From positions 639,888-703,887 of the forward strand of contig NW_023998476.1 in NCBI RefSeq assembly GCF_014805625.2: DNA of 64,000 bases, given 5' to 3'. Shown one piece after another: positions 26,133-40,411 of the stretch (position 1 is its first letter; the number at the start of each line of letters is the position of its first letter). Source of the DNA: Glossina fuscipes (Eukaryota > Arthropoda > Insecta > Diptera > Glossinidae). The notes under the pieces are model-generated. The model worked only from the letters and a program-made list of their open reading frames with translations. It had not been told where the DNA came from and did not search any database. Made by a program: the position numbers and the translations under genes.

Positions 26133-27059
26133 AGATTGCCCCTTTTCGTTGTACGAAGATAAAATACGAAAAATATATTTGTTCTTTTTTTTTTTATTTT
26201 ATAATTTAAAAATATATTATATAAGTTTCAAAGCTTCAATTTTGCTCTTTTTTACGATTACAAACAACAGCAAATAAGGTAAAGCAATGAATTATTCAAA
26301 AAAATTCAAAAAAAATGTTCTTACGTTTATGCGAGCCTTGGACAAAAAGTACCGGAATTTTGCCAAGTTTTGCACATATTATAATTTTAATATTAAAAAA
26401 GCAACGCGAGGCGAGGAAATGTGTAACACTTAAAAAATTTGATCACGTCGACCAAGAAGTATAGAGAATTCAGATAATTTTTAGGATTCCACGATTTTAA
26501 CCTCTAGCAAACAGGGTGAAGCAAGGAAATATTAAAAAATTAATTTATTTTTTTATCTGCATATAGTAGTATTAAGTATTTTCAAAATTTTTTACTTTTT
26601 ACACAATTTCAAGCTGCAGCGTAAATTCAATTCAGAGTCTAAAACGCAGCGCGGTAAAGCTATGGTGAATGGTTAATCGGTAAAGAACTTATCGGCTGCG
26701 GCCATCATTTCTAAAAATATATTTTAAAACTTCTGCATCAAAGAAGTGTTCGTAGGACAACTTTTTTAATTATTTACGGGGTGATCTTAGCATTTCGACT
26801 GCTAGACGTAGAAGAAGCAAGTAGAATTCTACTTTCTCCGTCATTATCGCGGTCTCTGTCGTACTCGGTGTTGCCGATTTATTCAACTCTGATTCAAAGT
26901 TGATCTCTCATTTCAACGTCTGGTCTGGCAAGGGGCAATCTCACTTAACTTAGAGAGAGAAGATTATGGGATTTTGGTCCTCTTTCGGGAGAGGGAAGAG
27001 CTAAGAATAGCGTTACCCTTTTTTTCCTCTTTTTTTGTCATTACTCAGAGATATAGTAA

Positions 27060-27225
27060 CAATTTCCACATGTGCTTCAAAAAAACGGAAAAAATCTCCC
27101 ACATTCACCCATTGCTATAGGGCATGGAAATTTAGTTTTTATCGTTTTTTTTTTTTATAATAAAAGCGACGGCTACAAAAGTTTTCTTCACGACTCTAAT
27201 TTTCTTCCTTGTGTTTGTTATCTGT
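27060..27225 (+). mobile_element. DINE-1-like repeat, 3' fragment
   Basis: CACCCATTGCTATAGGGCAT, the A-rich section, then GACGGCTACAAAAG and CACGACTCTAATTTTCTTCC match the 3' end of the full copies; the hairpin is mostly lost. Confidence 0.6.
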
Positions 27226-28448
27226 GTACTGTGTGCCGTCCCCTTTAATATATATAAATGATCCAGCGATCGGTTTACTATTCGTTATAATCGTTATTTA
27301 GGCGATGATCATGATTCTGGTTTTTCTTCGCGATATGTTACTTAGATTTATATATTTGTTTGTTGTTGTAATTGCACTTCATAAACTCAGTCAATTGAAC
27401 AAAGTGGAAAATTTTCAAACACGTACTTGTCCAGGACTCACCGTTAACTTAGATCTGATATGCAATTTGTTAGAATTAGAAAAAAAAAAGAAGAAAGGAA
27501 AATAGTAAAAGAAAGGAAAAAAGAAGCAATTCGTACGATATTATTGCATTCATTGCATAAAATGTAGCAGCTGTGCCGTCATTTCTTTTCTGCTTTGCTT
27601 TACCAACCAATCGTAAAGTGGTTAAGATTTTGAAAAAGTAAAAATATTTCCCCCTTCTAACGACTACGTTATCGTTATGGTTGTTATTGCTGTTGTTGCC
27701 AATTTTAAGATGCTATGGAAAACTATTGTATATATGTGTGCATACAATAATTCAAAGAAAAAAAAATGAATTTTTGTTTTCTTATTTTTTAAACGAAAAG
27801 CATAAAATAAACAAAAATTTTAAGCAATAAATTTCTTTGCTTGTGCTACTGGAGTGCTGGTGCTCGTGTTGGTCACACTGATGCTGATGGTTATGCTGGC
27901 AACTAAAGCAATTGTAATAGTTTCAAATTTAAGAGCAATAAAATTTCATTACGTTAAATTGAAACTAGCAGTGAATCGAACAGGAAAAGGAAGTAAACTT
28001 ATCCCTCTTAATATTAGTATGTGTTATGCATTTGAAAGCTAATGCGTACATGCAAGTGCATGGTGCAGAAAAGAAAAAAGAATTTTTTTTGCTTTTAATT
28101 TCAATGCATTCGAGTGCAGAGATAAAATAAATTGTTTCTTGTGCTGACAATGCTGCTTAAAAGACATTCTTAGAAAGTTTTAACAAACATTGAAAATATT
28201 TTACAAATTATTTGCCGGCCACCTTACTGGTTGATTAATGAGTTGACTTTGTATTCTAGTTTTGTTAAGGATATATTCAGTGACTCAGTAGCTAATATTC
28301 GAGTATTTGTAAATTGGTTAATAGAATCGACATTCTAAGGCTTGGTGGCACGTTTAAATGGAAAAAGGTTAGTGACAGACAGCCAAAGAAAGGGGGAACT
28401 CAAATGAGGTAGATAGATAGGTAGATAGAACGAGAGAAAGGAAAAGAG

Positions 28449-28468
28449 AAAGAGAGAGAGAGAGAGAA
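28449..28468. repeat. (GA)n microsatellite
   Basis: Short GA run at the end of a purine-rich stretch that starts near 28405 with GATAGATAGGTAGATAG. Confidence 0.85.
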
Positions 28469-29559
28469 TGCAATGTTCATTAAACTGCATTATTTATGCC
28501 ATTTGAGCGAATTTCGTTAACATTTTTTCCTGTAAAATTATTAAAGGTTGAACGGTTTAAAATTAACCAAACGAAGTCAGACACATCTTTTACTCTTGCG
28601 CGTGCATTTTTCCTTAACCGCAACCGTAATTATTGTTGTTAGACGACATACAATACGAAAAGCTGGTTCACTTGTGCTTAGAGTGGAGCTCTGCTACGGT
28701 GTAGCTATACAAAATAAAAGCGATCAAAAGAGATTTAAACATTTGAGAAATTCGGCGTGGCTAACTATTTCCCGAGAAACGAAGAACGCACAACAGTAAG
28801 AAATGCATAAATTATATTACTTTTACACATTTTAATGGCTTTTACAGCCAACCAGCCACCCAACCAACGAAGCGGCTAAGAAACCGATGTAAGTAATCTA
28901 CAGAAAAGATGTGCAATAAATTTTTTGTGCTTTCTTCTAAAATCTACCGAAAAGGTAAGAAAGGTGGAAAGGTAAATGAAAGTACGTAGCGAATGCAATA
29001 GAAGGATAGGAGATACGTATACCAAACAAATAAGAAAGTTCTAAAGTTTGCCAGTGCTACATGTTGACGTTTTTATGGCGCTGTTAATAATCGAAAATGC
29101 GAAAAGATATTAAAAGCGATAAAAGAAGACTTGGCAAAAGGATGAAAATCGGAAAGTAAAAATAAAACCGGAAATTATCCTTTTATCCATTAAAACAAAA
29201 CAAGAAAAAAAGTAGCTTTATTCGGCAAGTGCCGAATCTCGCATACCCACCACTATGTTTTTCGCATTCTACTCTCCAAGTTCTTCCATTCGATTTGATT
29301 TGACTTGATATCCATAGCGCTAGTATTATTAAAAAAAAAGTAATCACTATGTCTGTCATATTCATTTTAAAATTAATCCATTTTTAGGCAGATAATATAT
29401 CTTCATTTAAGGAGTGTACAAAACGGTTGTAAACGTTCGGTCCTCTTTGCCTTATGATAAGTAAGCAGAAAATCTCAAAGAAAGTGAAAAAAAACAGAAT
29501 TTAATCACTTGTACGCTTGTACGCTTGTGGGGGCATGGCGGTTGTTTTCCGTTTTTGTA

Positions 29560-29990
29560 CGTAAAGAGTAGAGTGCTTCGTAAAGTAAACGCTCAAAATT
29601 TCAGCCTTCTAACTTTTATAATTTCCGACTAACGAGCAAAAATTTTCGTTAAAAAAAACCGGGTTAAATTCAGTTTACGCTCCACTGCGCGTTTCTGCTC
29701 TAAACCGTTTGGCCATTTTTAATACCAACCTGCATGGGGAAACTTCCATGCTTCCATGTTTTTATCAAATTTGAAGTTGATATCTTCATTTTTGCGATGA
29801 GGAGAATGCCAGCAGTACACTCCTCACAGACGTACAGACGGACGAACTTAGCTAAATTAACTCAGGATTTCACGCTGATCAACAATAGACATACTTTATA
29901 GAGTCTCTGAAGCTTCTTTTTGGACGTTACATATATTTTGGAAAAAAACAAAATGAGTGTACGCCCATCTTACAGTGGTGGGTATAAAAA
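29560..29990 (-). mobile_element. DINE-1-like repeat, 5' half, inverted
   Basis: Read on the minus strand it starts CTTTTTATACCCACCACTGT, then CAGAGACTCTATAAAGTATG and a GTCCGTCTGTACGTCTGTG box at about 29830. It is closest to the copy at 221-1126 and stops near 29560. Confidence 0.7.
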
Positions 29991-30344
29991 GAAGACAAAG
30001 AAATGCAATTTTTTTCTTTTCTGTATTAGACGAGAAAAGCAATCTCTCTAGTTAACGAAGTAGACAATATATGGACAATAATAATACGTGCGAATTATGT
30101 GACATTCGACGTGAATGCTGAAATTAAGTCAAAATAAATTTTTTTATTGTTTTTTCTTATAATAGATTGCACGTAATTGGAACATTTTTGCTTCTGGAGA
30201 TGGTAGAGAGTTGAAAAGAGTTGTTCCGTTCAAAAGCAACTTGTTATGCTTTTTCACATTTCTTTAAATCCCTATCGTAAGTCCTATCCTAAATTTGTAT
30301 TTGAAATAAGTAATAATGTTAAAGTCGAGCAAGGCCGACCATTA

Positions 30345-31222
30345 GATATCCTACAGCACTTCACGTAGTACAACTATTCACTCGTTTAGATAATAATACA
30401 CTAAAAATTACACATTGTTTTCATGCAAAGGCATAGTTTTCATGAAAACCCACATGCTGGAAGATTTCGAACGCATCCCATGACGCGATCCAAATTTTGC
30501 AACCAAATATTACAATTTTTCTCCATATAAGAGCTTGCTTTCCATGATAAATTCTATATATGTTAAAGCCTAAAAAATAGACTCATCTGATCCAAATCAG
30601 CTACCGTTAATTTTTTTTCTAAATTGCTGTTATGGACTAATTTTCATCCAAAATATTAAAAATTCAATTTTTTTCTTACTCTTTATGAAAAATTTTTTAT
30701 GGGGTGCTCTTCAAAAAATAGACCCATGTGTTTCAAATTTGCGCCACTTAATTCTTATATAAAATTACTATCATGAAAAATTTTTTATTAAAAACATTGA
30801 TAATTAGACCGTTAAGGCTGTCCCTGAGAATTCTCATAAAGGACGGTATCTAAAAAATATAACTGTAAGTTCGGTATGCTGTAGTTATTTATATTCCAAT
30901 TTACTATTACAAACCATGAAATGCGGAAAATTTGATCTTTTTTACCATATAAAGATTCAGTTTTCGTTGGGACAGCTATATGAGAGCGGATTCAAAAAAT
31001 TGACCCAGCCAATTCAAATTTTTCATGCCAATTTAGAATAACGAAATACTAACTCTCAGCAACTTTTGTCGAAAATTTTTGAGTATTATAACTATCTTAC
31101 ATATAACGACTTTTGAAGATAAGGTGCTTGAAAACACGGGTGAACAATCATTTTCTGAATCGTTCAGCGTAATAAAAGGTAAAATTAATTCACCCTGTAC
31201 CACAAGTGGTGTAGGGTATATA
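30345..31222. mobile_element. Interspersed element with four internal repeats of about 138 bp and imperfect terminal inverted repeats
   Basis: Left end GATATCCTACAGCACTTC is roughly inverted at the right end in CCACAAGTGGTGTAGGGTAT. Internally a motif of the form 'TcAAAAAATagACCCA' recurs at about 30575, 30713, 30851 and 30992 (steps 138, 138, 141), each followed by AAATTTgcGCCA-like text. Resembles a dipteran interspersed repeat whose units carry 'GGCAGCTATAT' (here GGACAGCTATATGAG at 30970). No name assigned. Confidence 0.55.
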
Positions 31223-33639
31223 AAGAAAATTCTGCCCCCAGAATAGAAGAGGGTTAAAAATCATCAGTTTGAATATGCCTGCGACTGAATCGTTGAAGCG
31301 CGGCAGCGGAGCCGCAGCAAGAGGTTTGTTTAAATAAAAAAGGAAATAAAAAATAAGAATACTTATAAGATGCTTCCTTTCTTAGAGCGTGACGAAAACT
31401 TAGTAGGTGCCAATGCTGAGGATGGTCAGAAAGAAGTAGGGAGAGAACAAGAGATAGAGAGTAGTTGTAACTTGGGAGATTCACTATAGCTACGGCCGCT
31501 TAATAATCGTAGTCAAAGTATGATTTACCACGTTGGGGATAGGGCAGGGATATGTCGACTTGATAGTCGTTCGCAAACTAGTTTGTTACAGGGTGGTATT
31601 TGCATAACCCGCAAACCTGCGGCCGCCATATATTACGCATTCAGTTTACACCAAATCCGTAATAAAAACACACAAGTGGCGGTCCTCGTGTATGCTGACT
31701 CGCTTCATAGTAGCGCTTATTAATTATTTGGCTATTCGATAGAGCTTGCTTGCTTCGTGATATTCGTTGAAAATAGCCAAGAGTCAATATTTCAAATAAG
31801 ATGGTTTTGTGTTTTGTAATTACAAGCGCATAAGCAACGTTTCCACATAGGACTTTTCAAGGTAATATTACTTTTATTTTTTATTTTTTTTGTTTTCAAA
31901 ATATAAGTACGCGATACGAATGAATTGTTTGTTGAAAAAAGAATCACGCTCAAGTTTTTTCAGTTCAATGTATTTCTTAAGACATCATTCGATAAACCTA
32001 CTGTCGCACATGATTTGTGGATAGTACCTGGTTGTAAGCGAAACGTGTCAATAAAGATACCAGAAGACAATGTATTTACCATTTTGCATGAACTTTTGTC
32101 CATGCGAAAGTTTTATTTGAAGTGAGTCCCACGTTTGCTCACTTTTCACAACGACTAGTTGATGATTTCTGAACGCGCTTTGGCACTTTTTAGGTAAAAT
32201 AAAATAAAAATGATTTTCATAACTATATTCCAGAGTCAACAGTTGGCGAAAGCCGTCCAAAGTGATCAAAACAATAATGCCACTAAAACAACTGCAACGT
32301 TCAAATCAGTGGTGCATACACCAAGAAATTTTGAAACGTATCATTTAAATATTTTATGGACTTCTCAATTATATGGATTTGTCCTAAATCTGTATGACAT
32401 CCTGAAACATCATTGAATGGTGTGTTGGATACCAACAATAACCCATAAATTGTTATGGATAATAATTAGGCTGGGTTAGTGTAGGCAATTTAAAAGAATG
32501 TCGAAGTTTGAATATCGAAAGTGAAGCGCATTGCCAAAAAAATAATAATAAGTGCTTGTTAATAGATGCGTGACTGCAAGCGAATGGTGTTGGTGTGTAT
32601 CAGCACTTTAAAATAAGTCACTTAAAAGAAAAATTGTATATTAAATTATGTATAATTGATCAATGGTGACATCCAAGCACTCTTAAACTGGTCACTATTC
32701 CAATGGCGATTGCTTACATAAACAAAAACATGAAAACTAACCATAACCTAATAAAAGGACGGCAACTCTTTCCTGAACCATGGGCACATCGACCAATACT
32801 AATGCTGAAAAAAAGACAACAATTGGAAGCGATTTTTTATTTAATTTTCTTTTCGTTCTGTTTTTTGTTTGAATGCCACTACAAATTAACCTGGAGTGCA
32901 CACATTCTCATTTTATACGTGTCCTGAATTCCATATATATATATTAGCATAGTTTTTATGGGGTTCTACACATTATTTCACCCAATTAGGTTGTAGGACA
33001 ACTATTAACAAATGATGTTTACATAGAGCTGATCTTCTAATCGTGACCTTCCGGTCATTAGTTTAAAAGTTATAGTTGTTTTAATGACACTAAATACGAA
33101 ATTCAGGTTTTTCCCTGGTTATATAGATGCAATATTTTATTAAAATTAAGTATGGACTCGTCAGTAGCGATCACATCTATATGTCGTCCTACGAACTTAT
33201 TAAGGGACGTGTTAGAACTCAGACAAAGCACTCATTAAAAATAGTATCGAACTTATTTAGAAGCAGCACTTCTAATTTGGTTTCATTGTTCAAAATAGAT
33301 AAAGCTATTATCGGATTTTATTATTTTAAGAACCCATCGAGATACGTTTGTCTTTTTATTGCTATGTTCAAGTTTAATTGTATTATCTCTTCGTGCAATT
33401 TTGTACAATTTTCTCATGCTCTGCACGATCCTACACTTCCCACGATTCACAATCAGAACAGCCACGTTTTTATTGTAGTCAAGCCTGAGTATATACATGG
33501 AACAGTTAACCGTGGTTACCATCTACCGCTTTAAAAATAGTTTTATCATTTACAAAATTGTAGAGAGATTAAGATAATATAAAAAAAGCAAAAAAATAAA
33601 AAAATTGAAAACAATTGACAATTCCATCCATTAGTAGTT
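31223..33639. other. No gene supported
   Basis: Contains a 135-codon plus frame (33127-33534) with no recognisable motif. Its start, ATCTATATGTC...CCTACGAACTTATTAA, echoes phrases of the CFAP61 intron 8 repeat (23140 and 23335), so it is more likely repeat-derived than a gene. Confidence 0.45.
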
Positions 33640-36600
33640 CCCAATTTTTTTCCAGTGAGTGGATTTTTTCCTCAAACTACTAAATAATACACAACAATAA
33701 GGCATAATGGCCCCGAGGCCCCCAGATAAAAACTCAAATCAAACTCATCTATTAGCGGACAAATTCAATCAGAGAAAGAAATTAAAAATTCGGACTTTCC
33801 GATGTTGCCAATCAGCAACATTACCCCTATCGACAAAAAAAAATGTTGTGATTTCTTCAACTAATGCTAGCAAAAAAATTTCACATATTAGTCGTTTCGC
33901 AATAAAAAAAGCCCTAGATACCATTACAACGCATAAAGACTCTATCTTGGTTCTACGCAATGGTAATTTACTTATCCTCGCTGGGAACCCGCACGCCGTT
34001 CAAAACCTTATAAAGTCGAAATCTTTAGCAAATTTAAGTCCAGTTTCCGTGAACTACTTGACAGCCTTAACTCAGCTAGATTATACCCCGTGCTTAAAAC
34101 ATGTGCCGGAAGACGAAATAATTCGCGAAATGAGCAATCAAGGAGTGACTCAAGTTTATAAATTTACTAAATGAAATGAACGATAATTATGACCTTTGAT
34201 CGCTATCGGTTACCGCAAACTGTTGATGTGGCTTGATATAAATGTAAAGTAGAACTCTACATTCCAAATCCCATGAGATGCAAAAACTGCCAACGCTTGC
34301 AAAACGGTGAAAAAGTTCTCTATCTTGTGCTAAGTGTGGTCTTCCCCCAAGTGCTGAAAGCTGTGCGCGTAGTTTCTGCATAAATTCCAATGAACAGCAC
34401 TTGGTGTTAGGCGAACGTTTTATACAAATGCGTGAAATTTTAAAAATCAACACAGAAAATTAGTGCAGCGTGGGCGAAATGCGACGCAAATATCGGGAAA
34501 TAAATCCATCTGGAACCCAAAGAATTAGCAAAAGTGATACCTACGCTGTTGTCGCCTCGCAAACCGAGCCTAATAAGCCTTTACCTTCAACTCCTTCCAA
34601 TAAAAAACATGTTCTGTCACAAGCCAAAAGTTCACCCGTTCATCACCCGTCGAAGATAATACACAAACGCATAAATTTTAGCTCAAACGTACAAGCCGTA
34701 GCGATACGAATAACCTTAAACATAAAATTTTCGGTGCTTTCGCTCTATATCCCACAAACGTTTTTCCAGCAAGAACTCTACAATCTATTCTCCGTCCTTT
34801 CCCCCCCATTAATTATATGCGGCGACTTTAATAGCTGGGATACCATCTGAGGCTCAACGGTGAACAACAGTCGTGGAACAGTTTTAAAAAAGACCTTCAT
34901 TCAAAGCAATCTTTCCATTTTAAATGTGGAAAACCAACGCACTTTTCAACTCATCTCACTTTCTCACGTATTGATTTAATATGTTGCTCTGTCTCTTGTT
35001 CCTTTGGTTTCCTGGTCTATTTCTAATGATCTACATAATAGTGATCACTTTCCAATCATAATTGATCTTAACATTTCAAAGTCCTCTGTTGCTCCAACAA
35101 AACAGGCCAAATTCCTCCTAGATAAAGCGGGTTGGCCGGTTGATCAGAAAGCAACAAGTTAGTTTCAAGAGGGGTGGAGGGTGCATCGACGCTCTTTTAC
35201 ATATTGATTACTTTACAAGCAAAGCAATTTCCGAACGGAATCAAGTAACAGTTCTCTCAATTGATTTCGAAGCATTTGACAGAGTTGGCCTACATGTTAT
35301 TTTAAGAATCTTGAAATCATGGAATGTTGGACCCAAATTTTTCAACTGCATCGAATCATTCATGTCGCCTCAGCGGTTTAAAGTTAGAATCAAAAACCAT
35401 TTCTCTGATTTCTTTCCGCTAATAAATGGCATTCCGCAAGGATCGCCTCTTTCTGTCACACTTTTCCAGGCGCCTTCAAAGAAATTAGCAAAATTCTTTG
35501 TCGTGTACCGAGAATCGAACATTGTCTCTACGCGGACGATGTGTAGATGTTAACAAAAGAAAAGGATAGCACGAAGGCAGTCAACATTCTCGTATCTATC
35601 GGACGAGAGATCTTCACAAGGGCGAACTCGTCGCGCGAAACTTTCTACACAAAAATCAAAAAAATGCACATTTGTCCAAAGCAAGTATGTGATGCGGGAA
35701 ATCTACTGATGAATATTAGCGCCTTAACAGTACTGAACGTGCAGACGCTTTACATTTTCGGGCTCGCGTTTTCCAAAAAATATTTTTGGGAAACACACTG
35801 TCTTCGGTTAAAACATGCTATTTTAACAAGGGTGAATTTCATATAGTACGTTGCGTGGATAAGTCTTGCGCATATTAACACTATTGCTTATCTTACCAAA
35901 ATGCTTATTTTAAGCAAGATTGAGTATGCTTTGCTAATTTATGGCAATAGCTACAAATCTAATATCAACATCCTTAAACCGGTCTATCACCAAGCCCTCA
36001 GAGCAAAGCGCTATGTTCTTCGGACGATGCCCATAAATAATATTATAATCGCAACTTTAGAAAATAGACTGTTTGAGTTAAAAGCTAAAATAGTCCCCAA
36101 GCTTTTTAATTCAAACAAATCCATTCTCGGTGCTGACGTGAGAAAGATTATTATTGCGAAGAAAATTCCAAAGTCACCATCTGCAATTGACCATTGTTTG
36201 TGCATCGCAAAGAAATTGGACATTCCCTTAAAAGTTTTCCGCTATTTTGGTGTTAAGCCTTCATGGATTTTGAAAGACTACTTCTTTGGCATTCCGCTGT
36301 CTATGCACAATAAAGAAGATACTCCAAACTACGTCTTCAGGAATCTAATAGCTGAAAAAACCCAAGTACTGGAGAGCAACAGTTGGAATTTTTTATAAAT
36401 AGGCGACTCAAAATCTTCTAGTCTGCCAACTGCTTGTGCCGTGGCAAATGCTTCAGGACAGGTTCTTCTCAATCACATATTTCATGAAAATGCTTCAACA
36501 TCCACAACTAAAGCCAGAGCTATCCTTTACGCTGCAAACCTTTTCCATAAAAACAAACTCAAAACCGTCATTGTTACTGACAGTTTGTCTTTGTTAAAAG

Positions 36601-37292
36601 CTATACGGAATCCTTCGACTTCGAGATGGTGAACCGTCAACAAATTAAGGATTATCATTAGAACACCCGGCGAAAAAATTGAAATGTTTTGGGTACCAAA
36701 TCATATCGGTTTATTGAGAAACGAGCAAGCTGATTGAGCTGTGAAATATGTTGCTTCTGCACCTTTGATTATGGCTGATTCCGTGGAAAAGTTGGATCTT
36801 CAAAGATACATTGGAAGAAAAGTTAAACAGTAAATTATAGAATGAAAGCTACAGTGCCGTCATTAGCATTATCTCTTCAGTTAACCCTTAATTAATTCCA
36901 CCTTTATGTCCTACATATATTGAGGAAACCAAGATCCAAACATTTTCGAGAATTCGCCTTGGTCATACAACTGCAATTCAACAATCTTAAAGTAGTTTTC
37001 CTGCCCAATCTGCAATTGCGGACAAATTCTCACTATATAAAAAACATTCTCTGTGACTGTTTTAACTTTTGCTTGGCTAGAAGTATTGCATTTGGAACGA
37101 TTAATCCTATGAACATTGTACAATTAGCCACCGAAAATATAACAAATTACTTTATTAAAACTACTAGGCTGAATATCTAATGTACTTATATAAATTAGAG
37201 CCGATAGCCTGTGTTGCTGGTGCTCAATGTTTTTCTTTTTAGTCTAAGAATTTAGTTCACTGGTCCAAAATTATAATAATAATGATAATAAC
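33640..37292 (+). mobile_element. Degenerate I-clade non-LTR retrotransposon (gag, EN, RT, RNase H)
   Basis: Domains occur in the order of an I element. ORF1/gag: a 155-codon open frame at 33707-34174, then Cys-rich zinc-knuckle sequence at about 34266-34400 across a frameshift. Endonuclease: GDFNSW at about 34822. RT: open frame 35140-35553 with DFEAFDRV and QGSP motifs, then YADDV at about 35526 in a shifted frame. Connection region: 35901-36398. RNase H: VTDSLS at about 36575 and a WVPNHIG...NEQAD block at about 36690. The 3' end is a (TAA)n-like tract at 37272-37292, the I-element signature. About 3.65 kb against about 5.4 kb for an intact I factor, with several stops and an apparent deletion between EN and RT. 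Non-functional. Confidence 0.85.
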
Positions 37293-38115
37293 AAGATAAG
37301 AATTGTTTCCGCTTAACGTAAATCTGAATTCGTGCTGGCAGTACAAAGTGTTGGAATGATTTCAGTGGTTTCGGCAAATGATTAGGCTTGAATACACAGG
37401 TATTTATGCTGCATCCAAGACAATTAAGTGATTAATAATCAATGACTTACAAGGCGAAATAAGTTTAAGAATAAATAACGATTATATTCAACGTATTTAT
37501 TAAAATGTCTGATTATAATATATATATGAGTTATGCTTTAAAAAAAAAAAAAATGAGTTTTATTGCATACGGGCAATCGAGTACTTATTAGACGCAAAAG
37601 TAAAAATGTGAAATCATGGATTTCAAGGTGATTCCACCTTGTCATGATCAACTTAAGTATGCCATTTGCGAAACAAAGATATCACGGAAAACATTCTCTT
37701 TGCCTGAATAAATCCTTCAATCGACACCTGAGTGTGTAGCCTGCTTGCAAGTGTTCATCTTGTTCGTCTGTTGCTTTTATAAGTTTTTTTTGTTTTTCTC
37801 ATTTGTTTTGTTCTTTTACGCTGTAAATAATGTTACATAAGCTAAAGACCGTTGTTAAAAACCCATCAAGATTGGTGTCTGCATTCTAACTCACACTCGT
37901 GCTTTAAACTGATAGCATTTATACGACGAGTGGACGAGTTATGCCAGATTTGCAAACAAGCGTAAACTTCTGCTAACGATCCCTTTCCTCAATGCTTGGT
38001 CGGAATAATAAAATAAAATTCAATTTGTTACTGTTGTACTCTCTACGGGTCTGTGCGTATGCCACCAAATGACAATATACAGTTTATCGTAATTGAGTGA
38101 TTAGATATAAAAAGT

Positions 38116-38188
38116 GTATATATATATATATATATACGTAATATATAAATGCATAGAATTTATATGGCTGTTGTTGTTGTTGTTGTTG
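38116..38188. repeat. (TA)n and (GTT)n microsatellites
   Basis: TA run at 38116-38136 and GTT triplets at 38168-38188, in sequence with no coding signal. Confidence 0.9.
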
Positions 38189-40385
38189 CTATTTTAGAAT
38201 ATTTATTTTATATTGCATGCACATGCACATATATATGTAAATATTTATGACCCTAATTTTGTATACATATGATTGAAGGACCGAAGCAGCTAGCCAAAGA
38301 GTGTTTGTATTTCATTTTGTTAGAGAAAATACTTTATGTAAATCTCGGTTACTATACTATTTTTGATTTTGTTGATTTATTTTATTTGACAACAATTGCC
38401 ATAATTTAAACATTTTAGTATTTAATTTTGTTCAATTTTCCTATTTTACATGCTTCACATGAAAGAAATAAACAAACGCATTAAAAAACACAGAACAGAA
38501 TATTGTCATAGACAGACAGTTCTGTTATACGGTCCAAATGCACATATATAAAATGTTGATTTATTAGATTAATTGAAAAGTTCACAAAACGGACAAGCTT
38601 ACTTTTCAGTGTCTCTCTTCCAAAAGCCTTGAAAAGAGCAAAATATTCTTCTGGAACGCCATGAAAATAATTATTCGCGACTGCATTGTGTTTCGTTTGG
38701 CGAGGAAGGGATGCACTTTTTTAAAGAACGAGGGGTATTCAGGATCGTGAATGCCGCAAAAATTTGGGATTTAATCGCAAAAGAGATGAGAAATTGGGGA
38801 GATCCTTCATCTTGAGGGTGAAATTGTTAAAAGCAGTCGCTCTATAGTGGGCAGAACTAATGTGCGACCAAATTAAGGCTTTTAGTTGTCTTAATTGCTA
38901 CTTTAGCAGACAACAGACAGGAATTACATCGATTTTTCCATTCATCGTTAATTTTATAATTTATTTGGTTTTTTCAGGTCCTGTGAGAGCATTTTTATAC
39001 CCTATAGTACTTGTCGTACAGTATTTATAAACGCAGATGCATACAACACTTAGAACCATTTACGGTAGAATCACTCTATTGTTCTACCCGTTGGTTCAGA
39101 ATCATTTTCCGATTAGTTTAAGTTTATCTTTCCAACATATTATAGGTTTGTTTTATGTCTATTTATGTATTTTTGCATTCAATCCAACTCTAAACTATTT
39201 TGGCTAAAAAATTTGAGAGAGAAGAGAGTACCATTTTCTGGCCGCTTCTCATATATAATTCGTTATTTTTAAAATAGTTTAAATTCATTCCCTTATAAAC
39301 CAAATGTATCATTTATTTATAAAAAAAGGCTTCAAAGGATATGAAAAAATTTGTGTGTAAACGCAATTTCTGCATAAACCTTGGTTCGGTTCATCGCTTG
39401 TAAACAAGAAGAAATTATTAAATGTGATGTTGCGGCTGCTATTTTGCAGCGATGTGCTTAGTTCCTCCATCCCTGTTCAAAATATTGTTCTCGATTACGT
39501 CCTTCTGTTCAAGATACGGGATTACATTCTGACTGTGTGACTGTAAGTTATATCGTGGTATAATAATACACATTTTATAAGTCAAGAATTTTCTTTATAC
39601 AATGCACCTCTTTCGGTACATTATGTTTGCGCGAATGTATACAGTATCAAGAAGTTCTTGCCTGGGAAGAAGGCGGGTCTGTTTCAAGCCACAGGTTTAT
39701 CCATTTGTTTCGACATTGTGTAGCGTATTTAACGATAGGCCATGGTTCACTGTAATATTTTTATTTTAAGTTTTTTTTATCAAAATGAGTCTTAAAGGCT
39801 TATCGTCGTTAGTTTAGAATTAATAGAGTTAATCTTTGCCGGAGTGTAATATTTGTATTAAGCATTTCGTGTAATTACCCTTTGCTCTATGAGACCACGA
39901 TATATATCCTTAAGTGAATGTGTGATATGTTAATCTTTTGTTGATTATCTGTTACACTGCACTGTGATTGCTCGCTAGATCTGGGAACTTTTCAATTATT
40001 ATATACTATGTACTGGCACAAAGGCACGTGTGCATTGGTCTCTACGCACATATCGTAAGCTTAGATATTTTAAAGCATTATTTTGACGGAATAGAAAAAT
40101 TGATATATATGTATGTGCAGGTAAATATGCAGATTTTAATATAGCCTGATGTATGAATGATATTTGGCAAATGCTTGCTATGATGTGTATCAAAGTTTTA
40201 GTCGATGCGGTTGTTATTATTATTGTTCCAAGGGAAGCTTTTCCGTTCGATATAAAACAGTTATTTCAGTTTAATATCTAAAAACCTAAGCACGTGCAGG
40301 CATTGACTTGTGATTTGTTGACTTTTATATACACGTTTTTATAAATGAACGTTTCTATTAGTAAATGTATATGCCTTTATGCAGG

Positions 40386-40411
40386 CGTGTGTGTGTGTGT
40401 GTGTATGTGTA
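40386..40411. repeat. (GT)n microsatellite
   Basis: GT run with late TA interruptions; neighbouring DNA is rich in CATACATG-like short motifs. Confidence 0.85.

Larger units (their letters stand above)
26200..29559. other. Region upstream of CFAP61, no gene seen
   Basis: Apart from the DINE fragment at 27060 and the GA run at 28449, only short frames occur (27305-27505, 27854-28042, 28548-28799), none with protein-like features. No clear TATA box lies in front of the CFAP61 ATG at 26132. Confidence 0.5.
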
